In this document: piece by piece, positions 27,289-34,996 of the stretch | Numbering within the stretch: the first letter of the stretch is position 1 | How the letters are laid out: the number at the start of each line of letters is the position of its first letter | Source: Thiobacillus denitrificans ATCC 25259 | GTDB taxonomy: Bacteria; Pseudomonadota; Gammaproteobacteria; Burkholderiales; Thiobacillaceae | Assembly: GCF_000012745.1 (NCBI RefSeq) | Contig: NC_007404.1 | Span: forward strand, 2,790,001 to 2,854,000 | DNA length: 64,000 nt | Direction of reading: 5' to 3' | The notes under the pieces: generated by a model | What the model was told of the DNA's origin: nothing | The model's database searches: none | The model's input: only the letters and a program-made list of their open reading frames with translations | Translations under genes and position numbers: made by a program

Positions 27289-27972
27289 TCAGGGCTCCGC
27301 GTCGGGCGTTCCGGTGTCGACGGGGAAGCTCTCGGCCTTCCACTCGGGGAAACCGTCTTCGAGGCGGCGCGCCTGATAGCCGGCCTGACGCAGGGTCGCC
27401 ACGGCGTCGAAGGCGAGCATGCAATAGGGGCCGCGGCAGTAGGCGACGATTTCCTGGCCCTGCGGCAGGGCCTCGAGGTGATGCGGCAACTCGTCGATCG
27501 GGATGTTGACCGCGCCGGGAATGTGTCCCGCCTGGTATTCGGCGGCAGGGCGTACGTCGATGACCATAGCCCCCCCGTCCTTGACCCGCGCCAGCAGTTC
27601 GCTGCGTCCGACGGGCGTGAGTGTGTCGCGCACGTCGAAATGCTCGCGCACGATACGGTCCACCTCGGCGAGGTGTTTCTCGGCGATGCGGCTGATGCTG
27701 CCCAGCAAGACCGGAATCTGATCGTCCGACAGGCGATAGATCACCTGCAAGCCTTCCTTGCGCGATTCCGCCAAGCCCGAATCGCGCAGGATCTGGAGGT
27801 GATGCGAGGTATTGGCGACCGACATGCCGGTCGCCTGCGCGAGGGCATCGACGCTCCGCTCGCCTTGGGCGAGTGCCTCGAGCAGTTCCAGTCGATTCGA
27901 ACTCGCCAGCGACTTCGCGACGCGAGCGAACTGCTCGAAGAGTTTCTTCTTGGGGGTCATGGATGGAGACAT
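27289..27972 (-). CDS. ArsR-family regulator fused to a rhodanese domain (copy 1)
   Basis: The 227-residue protein has an N-terminal ArsR winged helix (about 8-100; RLELLEALAQGERSVDAL, NTSHHLQILRDSGL) and a C-terminal rhodanese domain (about 125-215) with a six-residue active loop C-R-G-P-Y-C starting AYCRGPYC. The rhodanese cysteine can form a persulfide, so the fusion probably senses or relays sulfane sulfur. Two ATGs are possible (27972 and 27960); neither has a clear ribosome site. It lies upstream of and in line with the TauE gene and most likely controls its operator. Confidence 0.9.
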   Translation of the reverse strand: MSPSMTPKKKLFEQFARVAKSLASSNRLELLEALAQGERSVDALAQATGMSVANTSHHLQILRDSGLAESRKEGLQVIYRLSDDQIPVLLGSISRIAEKHLAEVDRIVREHFDVRDTLTPVGRSELLARVKDGGAMVIDVRPAAEYQAGHIPGAVNIPIDELPHHLEALPQGQEIVAYCRGPYCMLAFDAVATLRQAGYQARRLEDGFPEWKAESFPVDTGTPDAEP

Positions 27973-28157
27973 TGGCGCGTGGCGGTAGCCGCGGAGCGGC
28001 CAGTGTACTGAACAAGCCGGCGCGGCGGGTCGAAGTTGGAACTGGCCGAACAAGGCGCCGACTCCGCGGGGATTAGCCTGCGTAGAGGCGCCGCCCGCAG
28101 CGACCAGACGGGGCGAGCGCGTCGAGGCTTCGTTTCATGGGGTTTCGCCCAGAGGCG
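27973..28157. other. Intergenic between MFS and ArsR-rhodanese copy 1
   Basis: A 185-base gap. Minus-strand frame 28073-28138 could encode a 21-residue basic peptide (MKRSLDALAPSGRCGRRLYAG) but has no ribosome site I trust. No operator like the two listed is present here, so copy 1 may not regulate itself in the same way. Confidence 0.35.
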
Positions 28158-29465
28158 TCAGTCAGCAGCAGGATTGAGCCTCGGATGAGTCTCCTCGCAC
28201 GCCAGCAAGACGATGGCGCCCGAAACGAACATCGCGGCCGCGGTGAACCAGAAGCCCGCCTCGATCCCGCCCGCGAGGGCTGCAACCGCGCCGAGCAGCA
28301 GCGCGCCGATGCCGTAGCCGAGGTCGCGCCAGAAGCGGTAGATGCCGATCGCCGAGCCGCGCCAGTTGGGGTGGGCGATGTCGGACACCGCGGCCGAGAG
28401 CGTCGGATACAGCAGCGCCATGCCGAAGCCCATGACCGCGGCAGCGAAGGACCACCACAGCTCGCCCTCGCCCAGCAGAACGAGCGCGACGCCCGCGCCG
28501 CACAGCCACATGCCGGCGACGATCGGCTTCTTGCGGCCGATGCGGTCGGAGAGATGACCGGTGAGGAATTGCGCAATGCCCCAGACGAAGCCGTAAACGC
28601 CGACGACCCAGCCGATGCCGGCGAGCGAAAGGCCCTGCTGGTAGAGATAAACCGGAAAGAACACCCACACCAGCGCGTCGACGAATTTCTCGACCAGGCC
28701 GGCCTGGCTCACCGACGCGAGACGCGCGTCGCGCCACGACATCAGCGTGAACACCTCCCAGGTGCCGGGCTTGTCGGAGATGTTGGCCGGATAGCGCGGC
28801 TTCGGCCCATTCATCAAGCCGGCCGCGTGCTTCTTGCCTTCGGCCTGCGCCCAGGGCAGTGTGTCCTTGACCCACAAGAGCGTCAGCAGGCCGGCGAGCG
28901 CGACCACCGTCAGGCCGAAGAGCATCAGACCGTCGCGCGGTCCGTAGGCAGTCGCGAGGTAGCCGGTGACGATGCCGGCCACCGCGACGCCGAAGTAGCC
29001 GGAGAATTCGTTGAGGCCGATCGTCAGACCGCGCTGGTCGGCGCTCGTGAGGTCGAGCTTGGACGTCTGCGTCATCGACCAGGCCAGGCCCTGGTTGACG
29101 CCGAGCAGCACGGTCGCCGCGACGATCCAGCTCCACGACGGCGCGTAGAGGATCATGAACGGGATCGGCACCGCAGCGAGCCAGCCGAGGACCAGGACCT
29201 TTTTCCGCCCGATGCGCTCGGACAGCCGACCGGCGACGAAATTGAGCGTGCCCTTGACGAAGCCGAAGGCGGTGACGAAGGCCATCAGCATCATGAACGA
29301 GCCGCGGGCGACGCCGAACTCGGTCTCGGCGAGCGCCGGCACGACGGTGCGGAACATGCCGATCGTGAGCCCCACGAAGAACACCTGCACCAGCTGGTGG
29401 GCGAACTGGGCAAGGTTGTCGCGGATGCCGTAGCGGTAGTCCACGGCGTCGTGAACGGCCAGCAT
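28158..29465 (-). CDS. MFS transporter downstream of persulfide dioxygenase
   Basis: The 435-residue protein has 12 spans and two MFS signature loops, GRLSERIGRKKVLVLG near 77-92 and GHLSDRIGRKKPIVAG near 310-325. It starts one base after the stop of the ETHE1-like gene and thus belongs to the same operon. Relatives are often annotated as possible nitrate or sulfite permeases, but the substrate is open; with this neighbour, export or import of a sulfur oxyanion is a reasonable guess. Confidence 0.85.
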   Translation of the reverse strand: MLAVHDAVDYRYGIRDNLAQFAHQLVQVFFVGLTIGMFRTVVPALAETEFGVARGSFMMLMAFVTAFGFVKGTLNFVAGRLSERIGRKKVLVLGWLAAVPIPFMILYAPSWSWIVAATVLLGVNQGLAWSMTQTSKLDLTSADQRGLTIGLNEFSGYFGVAVAGIVTGYLATAYGPRDGLMLFGLTVVALAGLLTLLWVKDTLPWAQAEGKKHAAGLMNGPKPRYPANISDKPGTWEVFTLMSWRDARLASVSQAGLVEKFVDALVWVFFPVYLYQQGLSLAGIGWVVGVYGFVWGIAQFLTGHLSDRIGRKKPIVAGMWLCGAGVALVLLGEGELWWSFAAAVMGFGMALLYPTLSAAVSDIAHPNWRGSAIGIYRFWRDLGYGIGALLLGAVAALAGGIEAGFWFTAAAMFVSGAIVLLACEETHPRLNPAAD

Positions 29466-29466
29466 C

Positions 29467-30198
29467 TCAGCGGCCGAGGTTGAAGGCGACCATGCGATCC
29501 ATTTCCGCCGGGCGCGGCGGGATCGATTCGGTCAGTGCGGCGACGAAGGCCGCGCGGTCCAGCGCGAGCATCGGATTCCAGCGCTTCTCGAAGCCGATCG
29601 TCGACATGGGCTTGCCCGACATGCCGGCGCCGCAGGCGCTGCCCGAGGTGTGACCCGGATAGAGCTCGACTTCGGCAGGCAGGCTCAGCAGGCGTTCGTG
29701 CACGGTGTCGTGGATCTGGCCGGCCATCTCGGCTTCCTTGCCGGCGAGGTCCGGACGGCCGGCGCTACCGACGAAGAGCGTGTCGCCGGTGAGCACGAAC
29801 CACGGCGTTTCGGTACGCCGCTTGTCGGTCACGAGCAGGCAGACCGAGTCGGGCGTGTGGCCTGGGGTGTGGAGCACGTCGACGTAGACGTTGCCGACGT
29901 CGATGCGCTGGCCGTCCTTCAGGGGCGTGAACGGATAGGCGACCCGACCGGCATTCGACGCGTGCAGGCAGTAGGACGCGCCGCTCAGTTCGGCGAGCTT
30001 GCGGCCGCCCGAGAAATGATCGGCGTGCACGTGGGTGTCGATGACGTGGCTGATCTTCACGTCCTGCTTGGCGGCTTCGTCGAGGAACCACTGCTCGTCG
30101 CCGAGCACGGGGTCGACCGCGACGCCGACGTGGCAGGAGCCGCAGCCGAAGAGATACGAGAGCGTGGCGTCCTTGGCCAGCAGTTGACGGAAAAACAT
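29467..30198 (-). CDS. ETHE1-like persulfide dioxygenase
   Basis: The 243-residue metallo-beta-lactamase-fold protein has the metal motif THVHADHFSGG near 55-65, LHTPGHTPDSV near 109, and LTGDTLFVGSAGRPDL near 138, all hallmarks of ETHE1/persulfide dioxygenases, which oxidise glutathione persulfide to sulfite with mononuclear iron. The CGSC start and ELYPGHTSGSACGAGMSGKP segment fit the bacterial subgroup often linked to ArsR and rhodanese genes. A GGAG site precedes the ATG. It follows the ArsR-rhodanese copy 2 by 40 bases. Confidence 0.9.
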   Translation of the reverse strand: MFFRQLLAKDATLSYLFGCGSCHVGVAVDPVLGDEQWFLDEAAKQDVKISHVIDTHVHADHFSGGRKLAELSGASYCLHASNAGRVAYPFTPLKDGQRIDVGNVYVDVLHTPGHTPDSVCLLVTDKRRTETPWFVLTGDTLFVGSAGRPDLAGKEAEMAGQIHDTVHERLLSLPAEVELYPGHTSGSACGAGMSGKPMSTIGFEKRWNPMLALDRAAFVAALTESIPPRPAEMDRMVAFNLGR

Positions 30199-30238
30199 GG
30201 AGGTCTCCTTGGAATCGGTCTTGGGGACGGGCGAAGGC

Positions 30239-30901
30239 TCAGGATTCCGCGAGCGGCAGCCCCGCGGCCTGCCATTCGGGAACGCCGTCGGCGATCTTGT
30301 GTGCGCGGTAGCCGTGCTCCTTGAGCAAGGCCACGGCCTCCGCCGACATCATGCAGAACGGCCCGCGGCAGTAGGCGACGATGTCGCGGTCGGCGGGCAA
30401 TTCCTTCAGGCGCTGGCGGATTTCCTCGAGCGGCATCGAACGCGCGAAGGGGAGATGGCCGGTGGCGTATTCGGCCGCGGGGCGCACGTCGATGACGACG
30501 ACGTCGCCGCGCCGCGCCTTGGCGAGTAGCGAACGCCGCGTCTCGACGTCGAGTTTTTCCGGTGCGGCAAAGATGCGCTCCATCTCGACCTTGAGCTCGA
30601 CCAGATGCTCCTCGGCGACCGTGCGCAGATCGACCCAGAGCGCGCTGACGTCGTCGCCGCTCAGCCGGTAGGCGACGAAGCGGCCTTCGCGCCGCGTCTC
30701 GACCAGGCGCGCTTCCTTGAGCACCTTGAGGTGGGCGCTCGCGAGCTTGACGTCGATCGCGGCCTCGCTCGCGAGCACTTCCACGGTCTTCTCGCCCTGC
30801 GCGAGGATTTCGAGCAGCTCGAGGCGCTTCGGGCTCGACACGGCGCGGCCGATGCGGGCCACCTGTTCGTAGAGCAGGTTCTTGAGTTCGCGTTTTTGCA
30901 T
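30239..30901 (-). CDS. ArsR-family regulator fused to a rhodanese domain (copy 2)
   Basis: The 220-residue protein has an ArsR winged helix (RLELLEILAQGEKTVEVLA, KLASAHLKVLKEARL) and a C-terminal rhodanese domain with active loop YCRGPFC. It is about half identical by eye to copy 1. It is the first gene of a unit with the persulfide dioxygenase and MFS genes. The only good start, ATG at 30901, lies 10 bases from a palindromic operator inside the promoter, so it very probably represses itself and the dioxygenase until persulfide or a related signal is present. Confidence 0.9.
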   Translation of the reverse strand: MQKRELKNLLYEQVARIGRAVSSPKRLELLEILAQGEKTVEVLASEAAIDVKLASAHLKVLKEARLVETRREGRFVAYRLSGDDVSALWVDLRTVAEEHLVELKVEMERIFAAPEKLDVETRRSLLAKARRGDVVVIDVRPAAEYATGHLPFARSMPLEEIRQRLKELPADRDIVAYCRGPFCMMSAEAVALLKEHGYRAHKIADGVPEWQAAGLPLAES

Positions 30902-30911
30902 GAATCGGATG

Positions 30912-30937
30912 TTCTAACGAACATTAGAATGTGTCAA
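30912..30937 (-). promoter_or_regulatory. Operator and promoter of ArsR-rhodanese copy 2 operon
   Basis: On the minus strand TTGACA (complement of 30932-30937) is a perfect -35 box. The inverted repeat TTCTAA-N6-TTAGAA (30912-30929) lies between it and the start codon and covers the -10 area, the classic repressor position. Any transcript would start within a few bases of the ATG. Confidence 0.7.
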
Positions 30938-31010
30938 GCAGCGGCTGCGGATCACCCCAACCGAGGTTCCGGCGCCCAGGGCGGAAGCCTTGCGAGCGGC
31001 TGTCGGCCCC

Positions 31011-33080
31011 TCAGGGCCGTAGTAACTTGGCGTTGATCGCGACGATCACGGTGCTCGCCGACATGAACACGGCCCCGACCGCAGGCGTGAGCAGCAGGCC
31101 CCAGGCGGCGCCGACCCCGGCCGCGAGCGGAATCGCGAAGCTGTTGTAGCCGGTCGCCCAGAGCAGGTTCTGGATCATCTTCGCGTAGGTCTTGCGCGAC
31201 AGGCCAAGGATCGCGGCGACGTCGCGCGGGTCGTTGCTCACGAGCACGATGTCCGCGGCCTCGATCGCCACGTCGGTGCCGGCGCCGATCGCGACGCCGA
31301 GATCCGATTCGACGAGCGCCGGCGCGTCGTTGACACCATCGCCGACCATCGCGACGGTGAGTCCACGGGCCTTCACCTCGCGGATCTTTTCGGCTTTCTG
31401 CTCGGGCAGCACTTCGGCGAAATAGTCGTCGAGGCCGAGCTGCGCGGCGACGGTCTGCGCGACCGCACGCGAGTCGCCGGTCAGCATCATGCATTGCATG
31501 CCCATCGCCTTGAGCCGCGCGACCGCCGCCTTCGACTCGGCGCGGACGACGTCGGCGAGTCCGAACGCCGCGACCGCGCTTCCGTCGACGACGAGGAAGA
31601 CCGTGGTCTTGCCCGCTGCGGCGAGCGCATCGAGCCGCGCATCGCGCGCCGCGATGCCGTGTTCGCGGAGGTAGCCCGGACTCACGACCTTGACGTCGCG
31701 GCCCTCGACCGTGGCCTGCGCACCGCGGCCGGTGAGGTTGCGGAAAGCGTCGGCCGGCGGCCATGCGAGCCCGCGCTCCTTCGCCGCGCGCACGATGCCC
31801 GCCGCGATCGGGTGCTCGGACTGGCTCTCGAGCGCCGCGGCCAGACGCAGCGCGGCGGCTTCGTCGAGGTCCGCCAGCAGCACTATGTCGGCGACGCCGA
31901 AGCGGCCTTCGGTCAGCGTGCCGGTCTTGTCGAAGACGACTGCGTCGAGCTTGCGCGCGCGCTCGAACGCCGCACGGTCCCGGACGAGCAGGCCGTGCGA
32001 GGCCGACATGCTCGTGCTCACCGCGACGACGAGCGGCACGGCCAGGCCGAGCGCGTGCGGACAGGCGATCACCATCACCGTGACTGCGCGCTCCATCGCG
32101 AAGGCGAAGTCACGGCCGAGCGCGAGCCACGCGAACAGCGTCGCGAGGCCGCCGCCGAGCGCGATCGCGGTCAGCCACTGCGCAGCGCGGTTGGCCAGGT
32201 CCTGGGTGCGCGAGCGCGATTCCTGCGCGCGGCGCACCAGGTCCATGACCTGCGACAGATAGGTCTGGCCGCCGGTTTTGCGGACCTCGAGCGTGATCGC
32301 ACCGGCGCCGTTGACCGAGCCGCCGATCGCTTCGGCGCCATCGCCTTTCTCGACCGGCTTCGACTCGCCCGTCAGCATCGATTCGTCGAGGCTCGTCTCG
32401 CCCGCGACGATGATGCCGTCGGTCGGCACGCGTTCGCCGGGCTTGACCAGGATGCGGTCGCCGGGCGCGATGTCGCCGACCGGGATGTCCTCGCTTTGCC
32501 CTTCCGGCCCGAGGCGGTGCGCCTGGGCGGGCAGCAACCGCACCAGCGCCTCGAGCGCCCCCGACGCGCCGAGCACCGACTTCATTTCGATCCAGTGGCC
32601 GAGCAGCATGATGTCGATCAGGGTCGCGAGCTCCCAATAGAAGCCCATGCCCGGCAGGCCGAAGGTCACCGCGCTCGAATAGAAGTAGGCCGCGCTGATC
32701 GCCACCGCGATCAGCGTCATCATGCCGGGCCTGCGTTGCCGCAGTTCGTCGCCGAAGCCGCGGAGGAACGGCCAGCCGCCGTAGAAGTAGACGACGCTGG
32801 AAAACAGGAACAGAACGTAGCGATCGCCGCGAAAGCGCAGCGGGGCGGCAAGGCCGAGCATGTCCCAGAGGTCGGCCGACAAGGCCAGAATGGGCAGCGT
32901 CAGCACGAGCGCGACCCAGAAGCGGGTCCTGAAGTCGCTGACCATGCGCGCGTGATCGGCGTGGCCGCCATGCGCGACGCCGTGCCCGGCGTGCGCGCCG
33001 CCCCCATGCGGCGACGGGTGCACGTGACTCGCGGCCGCGTGCGTGGCAACCGCCCTTGCGTCGTTGGCGTGTTCGTCCAT
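31011..33080 (-). CDS. copB: CPH-type heavy-metal P-type ATPase (CopB-like)
   Basis: The 689-residue P1B ATPase exports copper-type ions. It has a histidine-rich N-terminus (10 His in residues 4-43) instead of CxxC metal domains, eight spans, TGES at 237-240, the transmembrane metal motif CPH at 340-342 (P1B-3, CopB class, rather than CPC), phosphorylation site DKTGTLT (D384), SEHPIA, and GDGVNDAPAL. The last span has FMSASTVIVAINA, also typical of P1B-3. The ATG at 33080 is used; upstream reading has no site. It is followed by hairpin CGGCCC-CTCA-GGGCCG across its stop. The SHOCT gene precedes it. Confidence 0.92.
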   Translation of the reverse strand: MDEHANDARAVATHAAASHVHPSPHGGGAHAGHGVAHGGHADHARMVSDFRTRFWVALVLTLPILALSADLWDMLGLAAPLRFRGDRYVLFLFSSVVYFYGGWPFLRGFGDELRQRRPGMMTLIAVAISAAYFYSSAVTFGLPGMGFYWELATLIDIMLLGHWIEMKSVLGASGALEALVRLLPAQAHRLGPEGQSEDIPVGDIAPGDRILVKPGERVPTDGIIVAGETSLDESMLTGESKPVEKGDGAEAIGGSVNGAGAITLEVRKTGGQTYLSQVMDLVRRAQESRSRTQDLANRAAQWLTAIALGGGLATLFAWLALGRDFAFAMERAVTVMVIACPHALGLAVPLVVAVSTSMSASHGLLVRDRAAFERARKLDAVVFDKTGTLTEGRFGVADIVLLADLDEAAALRLAAALESQSEHPIAAGIVRAAKERGLAWPPADAFRNLTGRGAQATVEGRDVKVVSPGYLREHGIAARDARLDALAAAGKTTVFLVVDGSAVAAFGLADVVRAESKAAVARLKAMGMQCMMLTGDSRAVAQTVAAQLGLDDYFAEVLPEQKAEKIREVKARGLTVAMVGDGVNDAPALVESDLGVAIGAGTDVAIEAADIVLVSNDPRDVAAILGLSRKTYAKMIQNLLWATGYNSFAIPLAAGVGAAWGLLLTPAVGAVFMSASTVIVAINAKLLRP

Positions 33081-33112
33081 CTGCTTCTCCGGCCGTCGAC
33101 CGAGGTCGCGCG

Positions 33113-33349
33113 CTATGCCGTCAGGTCGCGCTTCTTCTTCTCGAATTCCTGCTCGTCGATCTCGCCGCGCGCATAGCGCTCCCGGAGGATGTCGAGCGCG
33201 GGATCGCGGCCCGTACTCGAGCCGCGCTGGGGTGCTTTCGTCAACCACAGCACGAGCACGACGATCCCGGCCACCACCAGTACCCACCACAAGATCATGA
33301 AGATCCCCCCGAATCCGTAGCCGTGCATGAACCCATAATCGCCCCACAT
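33113..33349 (-). CDS. Small membrane protein with SHOCT domain
   Basis: The 78-residue protein has a Gly/Tyr/Phe-rich start (WGDYGFMHGYGFGG), one span (about 15-37), and a C-terminal SHOCT motif (DILRERYARGEIDEQEFEKK). Such proteins commonly sit beside copper or heavy-metal ATPases; their role is unknown but they may anchor or oligomerise partners. ATG at 33349 has GGAGACGC just upstream. It is 32 bases from the copB start, so the two form one unit. Confidence 0.85.
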   Translation of the reverse strand: MWGDYGFMHGYGFGGIFMILWWVLVVAGIVVLVLWLTKAPQRGSSTGRDPALDILRERYARGEIDEQEFEKKKRDLTA

Positions 33350-33622
33350 GAGCGTCTCCCGCCGCCGTTTCCTTCGTTCTAGCACCGGGAGCGCGTGACG
33401 TGGCTAGCGGTGCAAAAAGCACAGGGCAGCCGTGTAGAACTTGCACGCGTGCGATTCGCACGCGGTCTGCGCGAACGATTCCTGTCGCGCCGGGATCGCG
33501 GTGGCGCGCTGCGAGAGCGGTATCGCGGCGAAAGGCGGTCGGTTCGTTGATGCGGCGCGACGAGCCGGAACGCGATTTGCGGTGCGGAAACTCGGCGTCT
33601 CGCCGAGCCTCAGGGGAATCCC
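33350..33622. promoter_or_regulatory. Divergent control region between SHOCT/copB and csp
   Basis: A 273-base gap between two divergent copper genes. It has a strong inverted repeat, CGCGTGCG-ATT-CGCACGCG (33446-33464). I see no CueR-type site. The dyad could be an operator for both sides or an RNA hairpin. Confidence 0.4.
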
Positions 33623-33949
33623 ATGCATACCGAGTTTGCAAGCTGTATCAAGGCCTGTGACGAATGCGCCGCCGCCTGCGACCACTGCGCGACGGCCTGC
33701 CTCCAGGAAGCCGACCCCAAACCGATGGCGCGCTGCATCGCGCTCGACATCGACTGCGCCGCGATCTGCCGGCTCGCGTCGGGCTACATGGCGCGCGGCA
33801 GCGAATTCGCCCGCCGCATGTGCGCGATCTGCGCCGAGGTCTGCGAGGCCTGCGGCGCCGAATGCGCGAAGCATCAGCACGACCATTGCCAGGAATGCGC
33901 GCAGGCCTGCCGGCGCTGCGCCGAGGAGTGCCGCCGGATGGCCGCCTAG
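33623..33949 (+). CDS. Csp3-like copper-storage protein (DUF326, four-helix bundle)
   Basis: The 108-residue protein has 19 cysteines arranged as CxxC/CxxxC pairs on helices (SCIKACDECAAACDHC..., MCAICAEVCEACGAEC, CQECAQACRRCAEEC). This is the pattern of Csp proteins, whose four-helix bundle holds many Cu(I) ions inside. No signal peptide is present, so it matches cytosolic Csp3 rather than exported Csp1. It is divergent to the copB ATPase and so fits a store-and-export pair for copper. Ribosome site is weak (CAGGGGAATCCC). Confidence 0.9.
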   Translation: MHTEFASCIKACDECAAACDHCATACLQEADPKPMARCIALDIDCAAICRLASGYMARGSEFARRMCAICAEVCEACGAECAKHQHDHCQECAQACRRCAEECRRMAA

Positions 33950-34033
33950 GCTGTCGGAAGCGGGCCCCGCAGGTCGCTCGCTTGCCGCGAGCGCGGCCTC
34001 CCCCTACCATGGCGCCCTCAAGGGAGGTAAACC

Positions 34034-34642
34034 ATGAAAAAAATCGATACGCTCGTCTCGAGCGTTGCGCTCGCTGCTGCGCTCGCGACCCCGCATGCCC
34101 AAGCCTTCGACCTCTTCGGTCGCAAGGACGAAGCGCCGTTGCGCGAAGGCTATACCTGCTGCAACTTCCACTACGAGGACGACTGGATCAGCGACTCGAA
34201 CTACGGTTCGCTGCCCTTCATCCCCGCGGGCACGCCGGTCAAGCTCAAGAGCTACGGCCGCTACCGCATGCACGTCGACATGGATGGCAAAGCCATGCGC
34301 ATCGGCCAGGACTACGGCCGCGCCCAGGAGACGCTCGAGCAGTTCGCCGAAAAGATGATCGTCACCGCGGACCCGAAGGCCAAGATCGCCAAATATCCGG
34401 CGAACGTCCGCGCGGCGATCCGCCAAGGACAGATTGTGCCGGGCATGACCAAGGAACAGACGATCATCGCAGTCGGCTATCCGCAGACCGACGAGACGGT
34501 GTCGCTCGACGCGCCGATCTGGAACTACTGGGCGTCGAGCTTCGCCCCCTACCGCGTCGTCTGGGGCAAGGACGGCCGCATCAAGGCCATCCACACCGAC
34601 CCGGTCACCGAATCGCGCATGGTCTACGCCAAGCCTGAATAA
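34034..34642 (+). CDS. Exported protein with a BamE/SmpA-like C-terminal segment
   Basis: The 202-residue protein has a signal peptide (1-24, cut after PHAQA) and a strong ribosome site (GGGAGGT, 6 bases upstream). The C-terminal part has IVPGMTKEQTIIAVGYPQTDE and IWNYWASSFAPYRVVW, the usual helix-helix-strand layout of SmpA/OmlA (BamE) domains. Here there is no lipobox, and the N-terminal part with an odd YTCCNFHYEDDW segment is unfamiliar. It is periplasmic or loosely membrane-linked. It stands alone between csp and the aryl polyene operon. Confidence 0.75.
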   Translation: MKKIDTLVSSVALAAALATPHAQAFDLFGRKDEAPLREGYTCCNFHYEDDWISDSNYGSLPFIPAGTPVKLKSYGRYRMHVDMDGKAMRIGQDYGRAQETLEQFAEKMIVTADPKAKIAKYPANVRAAIRQGQIVPGMTKEQTIIAVGYPQTDETVSLDAPIWNYWASSFAPYRVVWGKDGRIKAIHTDPVTESRMVYAKPE

Positions 34643-34668
34643 GGGGACGGGTATGGATGCGCAGCGAA

Positions 34669-34674
34669 TATAAT
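34669..34674 (+). promoter_or_regulatory. -10 box of the aryl polyene operon
   Basis: A perfect TATAAT lies 52 bases upstream of the ACP gene, the first gene of the tightly packed plus-strand operon. No clear -35. Confidence 0.55.
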
Positions 34675-34726
34675 CGGGGGGCGCCCGACCCGTGCGGGCC
34701 CTCCCCAAGCAAACCGATGTCCAGTC

Positions 34727-34996
34727 ATGTCTGAAGTCAACCAGGAATTGCAGAACGAGGTAGCCGAGCTGATCGTCTCGGCCCTCAACCTCGACACCCG
34801 TCCCGACGAAATCGCAGCCGACGCGCCGCTCTACGGCGAGGGCCTGGGGCTCGATTCGATCGACATCCTGGAAGTGGCGCTGGTCGTTTCCAAACGCTAC
34901 GGCTTCCAGTTGCGCGCGGACAACGCGGACAACGTCCGCATCTTCAGTTCGCTCGCCAACCTGACCCGGCACATCGCGGCGAATCGCAGCAAATGA
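34727..34996 (+). CDS. Acyl carrier protein of aryl polyene synthesis
   Basis: The 89-residue ACP carries the phosphopantetheine serine at S44 in GLGLDSIDILEVAL. It resembles the second-type ACP of aryl polyene clusters (GLGLDSIDILE instead of the fatty-acid DSLD). It should hold the hydroxybenzoyl starter or the growing polyene. It is the first gene after the TATAAT box, and its stop overlaps the next gene as ATGA. It is the only ACP in the cluster. Confidence 0.9.
   Translation: MSEVNQELQNEVAELIVSALNLDTRPDEIAADAPLYGEGLGLDSIDILEVALVVSKRYGFQLRADNADNVRIFSSLANLTRHIAANRSK

Noticed and set aside
28073-28138. 21-residue basic peptide MKRSLDALAPSGRCGRRLYAG upstream of ArsR-rhodanese copy 1
   Set aside because: No trustworthy ribosome site, no known family; too short to support from one sequence.
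30003-30070. Possible extra operator inside the persulfide dioxygenase gene
   Set aside because: No dyad with the ATTC-AA...TTGAA pattern; only ordinary coding sequence.
31494-33176. 560-residue plus-strand frame over the copper ATPase
   Set aside because: Shadow of copB; no motifs.
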